Assembly: GCA_030043255.1 (NCBI GenBank)
Contig: JASHYB010000188.1
Location: 1 to 5,022, forward strand
Direction of reading: 5' to 3'
DNA from: Thermoplasmata archaeon
GTDB lineage: Archaea; Thermoplasmatota; Thermoplasmata; Lutacidiplasmatales; UBA184
DNA length: 5,022 nucleotides
The notes below the pieces were generated by a model that was not told the origin of the DNA, made no database searches, and saw only the letters and a list, made by a program, of their open reading frames with translations. The first letter of the stretch is position 1; each line of letters starts with the position of its first letter. Shown piece by piece: positions 1 through 5,022 of this stretch. The position numbers and the translations under genes were made by a program.

Positions 1-4
1 CCCC

Positions 5-1030
5 CTAGATCGGGTGGAGCCCGAGGAACTCGAGCCCCCGGGTCTCGGGGAGGCCGCAGCGCACGTTCAGGCACTGGACCGCGGCGCCGGCCGCGCCCTT
101 GCCCAGGTTGTCGAGCGCCCCCAGCAGGACGGCCCGGCCATGCTCCGGGTCGCTCGCGAAGCCGACGTCGCAGAAGTTCGTCCCGCTGAGGATCTTCGGC
201 TCCGGTTCGCGGTACAGGCCGTCCGGGTCGTGGACGATCCGTACGAACGGCTCGGCGCCGTAGGCGGCCCGGTACAGCTTCCAGAGCTCCCGCTCCTCCG
301 GCGGGTCGATCCCCACCAGGTGCACCGTCGCGAGCACCCCGCGGACCGCCTCGACCGCGTGACAGGAGAGCGCGGTGCGGACGCCGGTCTCCTGCTCGAT
401 CTCCGCGGTGTGGCGGTGGCCGCTCGGGGCGTAAGCGCGCATCACGCCGGAGCGCTCGGCGTGCTGGCCCGCCGGCCCGGCGTCGTGCCCGCCCGCCGAC
501 GACCCGCTCTTCGCGTCGACGACCGCCCGGGCCGTCGCGGCGGGGCCGCTGCGCGCCATCGGGTGGAGCGCGAGGATCGTGGCGGTGGCGATGCAGCCGG
601 GCACCGCGATCAGGCGGGCCCCGCGCAGCGCGTCCCGGTGCAGTTCCGGCATCCCGTAGACCGCCTCGCCGAGCAGCTCCGGATGCGGGTGCTCGTGGCG
701 GTAGTAGCGGGGGTACTCCTGCGGGTCCCGCAGGCGATGGTCGGCGGAGAGGTCGATGACCGTCCCGCCGGTCGCGAGCAGCTCGGGCATCGCGCCCATC
801 GCCTCGCCGTGGGGGACCGCGAGGAAGGTGACGTCGGCGGGCCGGAGCTGGGCCCGGGGGACGAACGTGAGGGTCGTCGCGCGCCGCAGGTTCGGGTGGG
901 CCCGCGAGACCGGTTTGCCGGCCATCGACTCGCTCGTGACCTGGGCCACGGTGACGTCCGGGTGGCGGAGGAGCAGGCGGAGGAGCTCGCCGCCGGCGTA
1001 GCCGGAGCCGCCGACGACCGCGACGTTCAC
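5..1030 (-). CDS. argC: LysW-type N-acyl-gamma-glutamyl-phosphate reductase (ArgC/LysY)
   Basis: This enzyme reduces the gamma-acyl phosphate of carrier-bound glutamate (or the delta-phosphate of carrier-bound 2-aminoadipate) to the semialdehyde with NADPH, in the cytoplasm. The 341-residue product starts with a Rossmann nucleotide-binding motif, GGSGYAGGELLRLL (residues 7-20). The catalytic cysteine is Cys146 in AVPGCIATATIL. SGSSAGG (175-181), the PSGHRHTAEIEQ block (202-213, catalytic His region) and DNLGKGAAGAAVQ (307-319) are all present. The segment GTNFCDVGF (283-291) resembles LysW-dependent LysY/ArgC proteins, as far as I recall the family. Length is normal and no key residue is missing. 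The start is GTG at 1030, chosen because it places the Rossmann motif at the usual distance from the N-terminus. It overlaps the TGA of lysX in a GTGA junction; no strong ribosome binding site is visible, so it probably depends on coupling. The stop is TAG at 5-7. Whether the substrate is glutamyl, aminoadipyl or both cannot be decided from sequence; the operon favours arginine. Confidence 0.94.
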   Translation of the reverse strand: MNVAVVGGSGYAGGELLRLLLRHPDVTVAQVTSESMAGKPVSRAHPNLRRATTLTFVPRAQLRPADVTFLAVPHGEAMGAMPELLATGGTVIDLSADHRLRDPQEYPRYYRHEHPHPELLGEAVYGMPELHRDALRGARLIAVPGCIATATILALHPMARSGPAATARAVVDAKSGSSAGGHDAGPAGQHAERSGVMRAYAPSGHRHTAEIEQETGVRTALSCHAVEAVRGVLATVHLVGIDPPEERELWKLYRAAYGAEPFVRIVHDPDGLYREPEPKILSGTNFCDVGFASDPEHGRAVLLGALDNLGKGAAGAAVQCLNVRCGLPETRGLEFLGLHPI

Positions 1031-1878
1031 CGGCGGCCGACCCCGATCGCGTAGTCGACGATCTTGCCGGCGATGTCGGCGCCGGTGGCGCCGGCGAGGG
1101 TCTTGAACTCCGGGGTCGGGTTGACCTCGTGCACGACGAGGCCGCGGGGCGATTCCATCAGGTCCACTGCGAGGACCCCGCCGCCAACCGCTTCCGCAGC
1201 CCGCAGCGCCAGCGCGGCCAGCTCGGGGGTGATGGGGGCTTCCTCGGCGCTCGCCCCCCGGGCGGCGTTCGTCCGCCAGGCCGAGGAGCGCCGGTACATC
1301 GCCGCGACGACCTCGCCGCCGACCACGAAGACCCGCAGGTCCCGGTCCGGCTTCGGGACGAACTCCTGCACGTAGAACACGGAGTGCACCGGCGAGCCGA
1401 GAGCGCCCTTGTGCTCGATGATCTGCTCGGCGGCGTCGGCGTCGTCGACCTTGGCCATCAGCCGGCCCCAGGAGCCGACCGCCGGCTTGAGCACCGCCGG
1501 GTAGCCGATCTGCTCGACGGCCCGGAGCGCCGCTTCGGGGGAGAGCGCGACGACGGTCCGGGGCGTCGGGATCCCGCGCTCGGCGAGCCGGAGCGACGTG
1601 CGGACCTTGTCGCCGGCGAGCTCGACGACCTCGGGGGCGTTGACCGTCGGCACGCCGTAGTGCGCGTAGGCGAGCGCCGCGTAGAGCGCCCGGGTGTGGC
1701 TGACGGAGCGGTTCAGGACGACGTCCGGCAGCGTCGTCGGTCGGTCGAGGCCGAACGTCACCTCGCCGTCGTCGAGACGTTCGACGGCGAGGCCGCGGGC
1801 CTCGGCGGCCGCGAGGATCGCCTTCTCTTCGGGGCGGACGATGGTGGTGAACAGTCCGAGGCGGAAGCCGTTACTCAC
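1027..1878 (-). CDS. lysX: LysW-glutamate/2-aminoadipate ligase, ATP-grasp (LysX/ArgX)
   Basis: A RimK-like ATP-grasp ligase that uses ATP to join the amino group of glutamate or 2-aminoadipate to the C-terminal glutamate of LysW, protecting it as a carrier-bound intermediate. With the GTG start at 1878 it has 283 residues, the usual LysX size. ATP-grasp features in order: GDK with Lys91, VLKPAVGSWGRL (129-140) with Lys131 and the glycine loop, YVQEFV (169-174), PDRDLRVFVVG (177-187), WRTNAARGA (201-209), Asp239 in AVDLME, and Mg-binding Glu251/Asn253 in HEVNPTPEFK. The N-terminal RLGLFTTIVRPEEKAI (6-21) is typical of the family. An in-frame ATG at 1995 exists, but its 39 extra codons lie inside lysW in another frame and encode an Arg/Ser-rich shadow peptide, so GTG 1878 is preferred; it has GAGG 6 nt upstream. 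The gene overlaps lysW by 8 nt and argC by 4 nt. Specificity for glutamate is inferred from the argGH context only; it may be dual. Confidence 0.94.
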   Translation of the reverse strand: MSNGFRLGLFTTIVRPEEKAILAAAEARGLAVERLDDGEVTFGLDRPTTLPDVVLNRSVSHTRALYAALAYAHYGVPTVNAPEVVELAGDKVRTSLRLAERGIPTPRTVVALSPEAALRAVEQIGYPAVLKPAVGSWGRLMAKVDDADAAEQIIEHKGALGSPVHSVFYVQEFVPKPDRDLRVFVVGGEVVAAMYRRSSAWRTNAARGASAEEAPITPELAALALRAAEAVGGGVLAVDLMESPRGLVVHEVNPTPEFKTLAGATGADIAGKIVDYAIGVGRR

Positions 1879-2032
1879 CCCAGTCCTCGGCCTCTTTCGG
1901 TGCCGGCTGGACGGCGAACGGGTCGACGGCCTGGACCTCGAGCTCCGTCCCGCAATCCGGGCAGGGGAACACCTCGCCCAACACCTTGTCGACACTCCCT
2001 ACGCTGGCGGCGCACTCCGGACATTCGGTCAT
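1871..2032 (-). CDS. lysW: Amino-group carrier protein LysW (ArgW)
   Basis: A 53-residue acidic carrier protein. Its C-terminal glutamate is amide-linked to the alpha-amino group of glutamate or 2-aminoadipate, and it then presents the intermediate to kinase, reductase, aminotransferase and hydrolase. The protein begins MTECPECAASVGS, has two zinc knuckles (C4-x2-C7 and C24-x2-C27 in CPDCG), then ELEVQAVDPF, and ends in EAEDWGE. The final EDWGE is the hallmark tail of the family, with Glu53 as attachment site. The usual CPxCG of the first knuckle is CPECA here, a small departure. The start ATG at 2032 is supported by GAGGG 6 nt upstream. It overlaps the argH stop in an ATGA junction, and its last 8 nt overlap the lysX start. 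Direct adjacency to the ligase that loads it confirms the call. I know of no other family with this knuckle pair and tail. Confidence 0.96.
   Translation of the reverse strand: MTECPECAASVGSVDKVLGEVFPCPDCGTELEVQAVDPFAVQPAPKEAEDWGE
1885..1888 (-). promoter_or_regulatory. Ribosome binding site of lysX, inside the lysW coding region
   Basis: On the minus strand GAGG lies 6 nt before the GTG at 1878 and matches the archaeal/bacterial anti-Shine-Dalgarno core. It is made of the Glu and Asp codons (GAG GAC) of the EDWGE tail of lysW. It supports the GTG as the start of lysX over the upstream ATG at 1995. The match is short, so it is moderately supported. Confidence 0.6.
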
Positions 2033-3468
2033 GTGGTACCCTCGTTCACGAGCTCCTCGATCTGCTCGACCTTGCGGACGAGCGAGGAGAGGGAGGTGCG
2101 CCGCGCGTCCCGTCGGGCGCGGGCGCGGGCGAGCTGGGCCTCCAGCGCGCGCGGGCCGGGACCGCCGGGCACGGCCCGCCGCGCGAGGGCAGCCTCGGGC
2201 TCGGTGGAGAGGACCACCGTGGCCCCGCCGGGGGCGATCGCCTCGAGGCGGCCGCTCGTCGCGCCGGCCGGGCTCGCGAGGAACGTCGCCCGGACCGTCT
2301 CGTGCGCCTCCCGGAACGGCACGCCGCGCGCGGCCAGCGCCTCGGCGAGGTCGGCGGCGTAGAGCTCCGGGTCCGCCGACGCCGAGCGCAGGCGCTCGCG
2401 GTCGAACCGCAGCGCCGGCACGAGGGCGGAGAGGGCGCCGACGGTGGCGCTGACGCTCGCGACGGCGTCCAGGACCGGCCGCTTGTCCTCCTGCAGGTCG
2501 CGGTCGTAGGCGAGCGGGAGCCCCTTCAGGGTGGTCAGCAGCGCGACCAGGTCCCCGATCGCGCGGCCGGCGCCGGCGCGCACCAGCTCGGCGACGTCGG
2601 GGTTCCGCTTCTGCGGCATCAGGCTGCTGCCGGAGCCGAGCGACGCGGTGCGGGCGAGGAAGCCGAACTCCTTCGTCGCGAAGAGCACGATCTCCTCGCC
2701 GAGGCCGCTCGCGTGCACGGCGAGCAGGGCGAGGTCGAACAGCAGCTCCGCGAACGGGTCGCGGTCGCTGACGGCGTCCAGCGAGTTGTCGAACGCCCGG
2801 GCGAAGCCGAGCCGGTGGGCGGTCCGCTCCGGGTCGAGCGGCAGCGTCGAGCCGGCGAGCGCCCCGGCGCCCAGCGGCGAGGCGTCCGAGCGCTCGGCCG
2901 TGGCGAAGAGGCGGTCGAGGTCGCGGTCGAAGCGCCAGAAGTGGGCGAGGAGATGGTGGCCGACGGTCACCGGCTGGGCCCGCTGAAGGTGCGTGTAGCC
3001 CGGCATCGGGCTCCCCTGCTCGGCCTCGGCGGCGGCCAGGATCGCGCTCTCGAGGGCCAGGAGGGCGGCCGCGAGCTCGGCGACCGCGGCCCGCAGGTAG
3101 AGCCGCTCGTCGACGGCGACCTGGTCGTTGCGGCTGCGGCCGGCCTGGAGCATCCCGCCGAGCGGGCCGACCAGCTCGGTCAGGCGTCGCTCGACGTTCG
3201 TGTGGACGTCCTCGAGCTCCTCCCGCCAGGGGAAGGTGCCGTCCGCGACCTCGCGGGCGACCGCGCGCAGCCCCCCGAGGAGCGTGCGGACCTGCTCGGG
3301 GCTCAGCAGCCCGGCCGCGCCCAGCGCCTCGACGTGGGCGAGGCTGCCGGCGATGTCGTGGCGGACGAGGGAGCGGTCGACCCCGAGCGAGCTGAGGAAC
3401 GCCGCCGCGGGGGTGCGAACGTACGAGGGAACGGCCGGGCCGGCCACCGGCGCCACGCTGCCGGCCAT
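2029..3468 (-). CDS. argH: Argininosuccinate lyase
   Basis: Cleaves argininosuccinate to arginine and fumarate, the last step of arginine synthesis; a cytoplasmic homotetramer in the fumarase/aspartase superfamily. The 479-residue product shows DVHTNVERRL (88-97), GRSRNDQVA (110-118), the PGYTHLQRAQPV block with catalytic-region His160 (156-167), the superfamily signature GSGSSLMPQKRN (278-289) with the catalytic serine at 281/282, and RDLQEDKRPVLDA (323-335). The start ATG at 3468 is 2 nt after the argG stop; the reading frame stays open further upstream, but only as a shadow of argG. Two oddities: the common N-terminal WGGRF motif is absent, replaced by a segment with PAAAFLSSLGVDR (20-32), which from memory resembles some euryarchaeal ArgH proteins. 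A basic tail of about 25 residues follows the usual C-terminal region, ending EELVNEGTT. The TGA stop overlaps the lysW ATG. All active-site motifs are intact, so the enzyme should be functional. Confidence 0.97.
   Translation of the reverse strand: MAGSVAPVAGPAVPSYVRTPAAAFLSSLGVDRSLVRHDIAGSLAHVEALGAAGLLSPEQVRTLLGGLRAVAREVADGTFPWREELEDVHTNVERRLTELVGPLGGMLQAGRSRNDQVAVDERLYLRAAVAELAAALLALESAILAAAEAEQGSPMPGYTHLQRAQPVTVGHHLLAHFWRFDRDLDRLFATAERSDASPLGAGALAGSTLPLDPERTAHRLGFARAFDNSLDAVSDRDPFAELLFDLALLAVHASGLGEEIVLFATKEFGFLARTASLGSGSSLMPQKRNPDVAELVRAGAGRAIGDLVALLTTLKGLPLAYDRDLQEDKRPVLDAVASVSATVGALSALVPALRFDRERLRSASADPELYAADLAEALAARGVPFREAHETVRATFLASPAGATSGRLEAIAPGGATVVLSTEPEAALARRAVPGGPGPRALEAQLARARARRDARRTSLSSLVRKVEQIEELVNEGTT
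2039..2043 (-). promoter_or_regulatory. Ribosome binding site of lysW
   Basis: GAGGG on the minus strand, 6 nt before the lysW ATG and inside the last codons of argH. It is the clearest Shine-Dalgarno-like site in the window and suggests lysW gets its own translation initiation in addition to coupling with argH. That would fit a carrier protein needed in excess over its enzymes (inference). Confidence 0.6.
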
Positions 3469-3481
3469 GGTTACGGCCGGC
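3460..3481 (-). other. GC-rich hairpin spanning the argG stop and argH start
   Basis: A perfect 7-bp inverted repeat (GCCGGCC at 3475-3481 read on the minus strand, GGCCGGC at 3460-3466) encloses an 8-nt loop GTAACCAT. The loop holds the argG TAA and the first two bases of the argH ATG; the G of the ATG is in the stem. In mRNA this could influence reinitiation at argH, which lacks a visible Shine-Dalgarno site. In such GC-rich DNA the repeat may be chance. It lacks a U-run, so it is not read as a terminator. Confidence 0.4.
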
Positions 3482-4706
3482 CCGCCGGAGGGAGCGCCAC
3501 GGGACGGGCGCTCGGCCGGGCGACCGAAGCCCAGGTCCGGCTCGGGAGCCCCCAGACGTAGATGAACCCCTCCGCCATCTCCCGGCGGAAGCGGTCCCCC
3601 TCCGAGTAGGTCGCCAGACCGGCGCGGTAGAGCGAGGCGGCGGACCGGCGCCCGGCGACCGTCGCGCGGCCCTTGGAGAGCTTCATCGCGACCTCGCCGG
3701 TCAGCCGCTCCTGGGTCGCCCGGACGAACGCCTCGAGGCTGGAGCGCAGCGGACCGAACCAGAGCCCGTCGTAGACGAGCTCGCCGTACCGCTGCTCGAC
3801 GGTCCGCTTGAACGCCAGCAGGTCCCGGGGCAGCACGAGCGCCTCCAGGGCGCGGTGGGCCTCGAGGAGCACCGTCGCGGCCGGGCACTCGTAGACCTCC
3901 CGGCTCTTGATCCCGACCACGCGGCTCTCCAGGTGGTCGATCCGGCCGACGCCGTGCTCGCCGGCGAGGCGGTTGAGCGTGCCGATCAGCTCGTGGAACG
4001 GCACCGCGGTGCCGTCCAGGGAGACCGGGACCCCCTCCTCGAAGCCGAGGGTCAGGCGGGCCGGCTCCTCCGGCGCCTCGAGCGGCGACCGGGTCCAAGC
4101 GTAGACCTCCTCGGGGGGCTCGACCGCCGGATCCTCGAGGATGCCGCACTCGACCGAGCGGCCCCAGAGGTTCTCGTCGGTGCTGTACGGGCTGCGCTTG
4201 GTCGCGTCGACCGGGATGCCGTGCCGACCGGCGAAGGCGATCTCCTCGTCGCGGTTCATCGACCACTCGCGCGCGGGGGCGACCACCTCGAGGTCGGGGG
4301 CGAGGCTCTGGGTGGAGAGCTCGAAGCGGACCTGGTCGTTGCCCTTGCCGGTGCAGCCGTGCGCCACGGCGCCGGCGCCCTCGCGCCGGGCGACGTCGAC
4401 GAGCCGGCGGGCGATCAGCGGCCGGGCGAGCGCGGTGCTCAGCGGGTAGACCCCCTCGTAGAGCGCGTTGGCGCAGAGCGCCGGCCGCAGGAACTCCTGG
4501 GCGAACTCCTCCCGGGCGTCGGCCACGTACGCCGTGCTCGCCCCCGAGGCGAGCGCCTTGGCGCGGACCGCCTCCAGGTCGACCGGCTGGCCGACGTCGA
4601 CCGTCACCGTGACGACGTCCAGCCCCTTCTCCTCGCGGAGCCAGGGAATGGCGACCGACGTGTCCAGGCCCCCGGAATAGGCGAGGACCACCTTCGAGCG
4701 TGCCAT
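3471..4706 (-). CDS. argG: Argininosuccinate synthase
   Basis: Condenses citrulline and aspartate with ATP to argininosuccinate, the penultimate step of arginine synthesis; a cytoplasmic homotetramer. The 411-residue product starts MARSKVVLAYSGGLDTSVAI, with the N-type ATP pyrophosphatase PP-loop SGGLDTS (11-17). Further family blocks are AHGCTGKGNDQVRFE (115-129), SPYSTDENLWGRSVECG (172-188) and the C-terminal AEGFIYVWGLP (378-388). Length is close to the family norm, with about 23 Pro/Arg/Ala-rich residues after WGLP that look non-conserved. The ATG at 4706 is chosen because the PP-loop then sits at the usual position; no Shine-Dalgarno site precedes it, which suggests a short-leader or leaderless mRNA. 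It is the first gene of the minus-strand operon, transcribed away from the gene at 4805, and its TAA is 2 nt from the argH ATG. Confidence 0.98.
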   Translation of the reverse strand: MARSKVVLAYSGGLDTSVAIPWLREEKGLDVVTVTVDVGQPVDLEAVRAKALASGASTAYVADAREEFAQEFLRPALCANALYEGVYPLSTALARPLIARRLVDVARREGAGAVAHGCTGKGNDQVRFELSTQSLAPDLEVVAPAREWSMNRDEEIAFAGRHGIPVDATKRSPYSTDENLWGRSVECGILEDPAVEPPEEVYAWTRSPLEAPEEPARLTLGFEEGVPVSLDGTAVPFHELIGTLNRLAGEHGVGRIDHLESRVVGIKSREVYECPAATVLLEAHRALEALVLPRDLLAFKRTVEQRYGELVYDGLWFGPLRSSLEAFVRATQERLTGEVAMKLSKGRATVAGRRSAASLYRAGLATYSEGDRFRREMAEGFIYVWGLPSRTWASVARPSARPVALPPAGRP

Positions 4707-4743
4707 CGCGGACCGGGAACGGGCGGTCCACGGCCCGCGGGAG

Positions 4744-4750
4744 ATTTATA
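4744..4750. promoter_or_regulatory. Archaeal TATA-box-like element
   Basis: ATTTATA on the plus strand (TATAAAT on the minus strand) is an AT-only heptamer in a GC-rich region. Read on the plus strand it follows a purine-rich GGGAG, as a BRE/TATA pair would, and would place a transcription start near 4775, about 30 nt before the ATG at 4805. Read on the minus strand it would place a start near 4720, giving argG a leader of about 14 nt. No other good candidate for argG is visible, so the element could serve either gene or both. Orientation is unresolved. Confidence 0.5.
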
Positions 4751-4785
4751 CGATGCGGCCGTTCGACGACATCATCGGGCAGAAT

Positions 4786-4801
4786 TGTCCGAATTCAGAC
4801 A
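4786..4801. promoter_or_regulatory. 16-bp near-perfect palindrome, candidate operator
   Basis: TGTCCGAATTCAGACA is symmetric about the central GAATTC in 7 of 8 base pairs; only the C/A pair flanking the core breaks it. It ends 3 nt before the ATG at 4805 and lies about 36 bp upstream of the TATA-like element as seen from argG. It would suit a dimeric helix-turn-helix regulator that represses the plus-strand gene and/or activates the arginine operon. The regulator is unknown. Confidence 0.45.
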
Positions 4802-4804
4802 TCG

Positions 4805-5022
4805 ATGCCGGAGCGTCCCGTACCCATCGCTCGCCGCGTCCGCGAGTTCCTCGACGCCCATCCTCCTCTCGGCGACGCGCTCCGCTCCGGCGTCGCCAAC
4901 CACGCGGCGCTCGCGCGGCGGATCGCCGACGAGCTGGAGGTACGCCAGCTGGACGCGGTCGTCGCGGCCTGCCGCCGCTACCCCCGGGGCCGCGGCGAGG
5001 GCTACGGCGAGGCGGCCGTGCG
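4805..5022 (+). CDS. Partial gene; N-terminus resembling archaeal predicted ACT-domain amino-acid regulator
   Basis: Seventy-two codons are present from the ATG at 4805 and the frame is open to the window edge, so the gene is cut at its 3' end. The product starts MPERPVPIARRVREFLDAHP, followed by DALRSGVANHAALARRIADEL (24-44) and LDAVVAACRRYPR (49-61). The pattern of a short helix with YxxxHP-like residues, then a GxxNxxALARxI helix, then DAVxxACRRY recalls, from memory, the N-terminal region of archaeal proteins annotated as predicted regulators of amino acid metabolism with an ACT domain (COG2150-like). The ACT domain would lie outside the window, so this is not confirmed. A role sensing an amino acid and controlling the divergent arginine operon would fit the position but is inference. 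No Shine-Dalgarno site is seen; the leader probably contains the palindrome. The frame is favoured as real by the conserved-looking helices and the divergent promoter region. Confidence 0.55.
   Translation, partial: MPERPVPIARRVREFLDAHPPLGDALRSGVANHAALARRIADELEVRQLDAVVAACRRYPRGRGEGYGEAAV

Larger units (their letters stand above)
4707..4804. promoter_or_regulatory. Divergent promoter region between argG and the gene at 4805
   Basis: This 98-bp region is the only intergenic space in the window and must carry the start of the arginine operon transcript and probably that of the plus-strand gene. It is more AT-rich than the coding DNA around it, mainly at 4744-4750 and 4782-4796. It contains the TATA-like element and the palindrome listed separately. 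No bacterial -35/-10 pair is evident. Confidence 0.65.

Noticed and set aside
14..1054. Plus-strand open frame of about 346 codons opposite argC.
   Set aside because: Same kind of shadow: Arg/Ala/Val-rich with no motifs, fully antisense to the intact argC.
1879..1995. Possible longer LysX starting at the ATG at 1995.
   Set aside because: The 39 extra residues are a frame-shifted reading of lysW with no family similarity. The GTG at 1878 has a ribosome binding site and gives the normal LysX length.
3460..3481. Rho-independent-like terminator between argG and argH.
   Set aside because: The stem is GC-rich, but no U-run follows and the next gene starts within the hairpin. Termination here would cut the operon.
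1129..3561. A very long open frame on the plus strand (about 810 codons) antisense to lysX, lysW and argH.
   Set aside because: It is an antisense shadow of GC-rich genes with strong motifs. Its translation is low-complexity, rich in Arg, Gly, Glu and Ala, has no recognisable domain and crosses three real genes.
2029..4731. The argH reading frame is open far upstream, to 4731, giving an apparent 900-residue fusion protein.
   Set aside because: The part before 3468 is an alternative frame of argG with Arg/Gly/Pro-rich junk translation. argG in its own frame is intact, and argH has a good ATG 2 nt after the argG stop.
1..5022. Mobile elements, CRISPR repeats, tRNA or rRNA genes, riboswitches.
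   Set aside because: No terminal inverted repeats, transposase motifs, spaced direct repeats or RNA-gene signatures were seen. Nearly all of the window is occupied by the six genes.

Overview
The window is a compact, very GC-rich stretch (roughly 70% by eye, not counted). It carries five complete genes on the minus strand and the start of one divergent gene on the plus strand. Read in the direction of transcription (right to left), the minus-strand genes are argG, argH, lysW, lysX and argC. The tiny lysW gene (53 codons) is easy to miss. It has two CxxC zinc knuckles and the exact C-terminal EDWGE tail of the LysW amino-group carrier protein. With the adjacent ATP-grasp ligase lysX and a LysY-type argC, it marks the carrier-protein route of arginine (possibly also lysine) biosynthesis rather than the classical N-acetyl route.

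Organism: LysW-dependent arginine synthesis is known mainly from archaea. The intergenic region has a TATA-box-like element in an otherwise GC-rich setting, and the divergent gene resembles the N-terminus of an archaeal predicted ACT-domain regulator of amino acid metabolism. An archaeon is therefore the best guess. The order argG-argH-W-X-C is, from memory, also that of haloarchaeal arginine clusters. These proteins, however, are rich in Arg and Ala and not strongly acidic, which argues against a haloarchaeon. A high-GC member of the Thermoplasmatota is possible, but nothing here proves it.

Layout: positions 1-4 are downstream of argC. argC is 5-1030, lysX 1027-1878, lysW 1871-2032, argH 2029-3468 and argG 3471-4706, all minus. 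The junctions are a 2-nt gap (argG/argH), a 4-nt ATGA overlap (argH/lysW), an 8-nt overlap (lysW/lysX) and a 4-nt GTGA overlap (lysX/argC). This strongly suggests one transcript with translational coupling. The 98-bp intergenic region 4707-4804 holds the TATA-like element and a 16-bp near-perfect palindrome just before the divergent gene, which starts at 4805 and runs off the window.

How the genes work together: LysX ligates glutamate (or 2-aminoadipate) to the C-terminal Glu of LysW. A kinase not in the window (LysZ/ArgB) would phosphorylate the side chain, and ArgC reduces the acyl phosphate to the semialdehyde. An aminotransferase and a hydrolase, also outside the window and perhaps to the left, would then release ornithine. 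ArgG and ArgH convert citrulline plus aspartate to arginine plus fumarate. No mobile element, CRISPR array, tRNA or rRNA was seen. The window looks like a core biosynthetic operon, and the points of interest are regulatory and in how the genes overlap.
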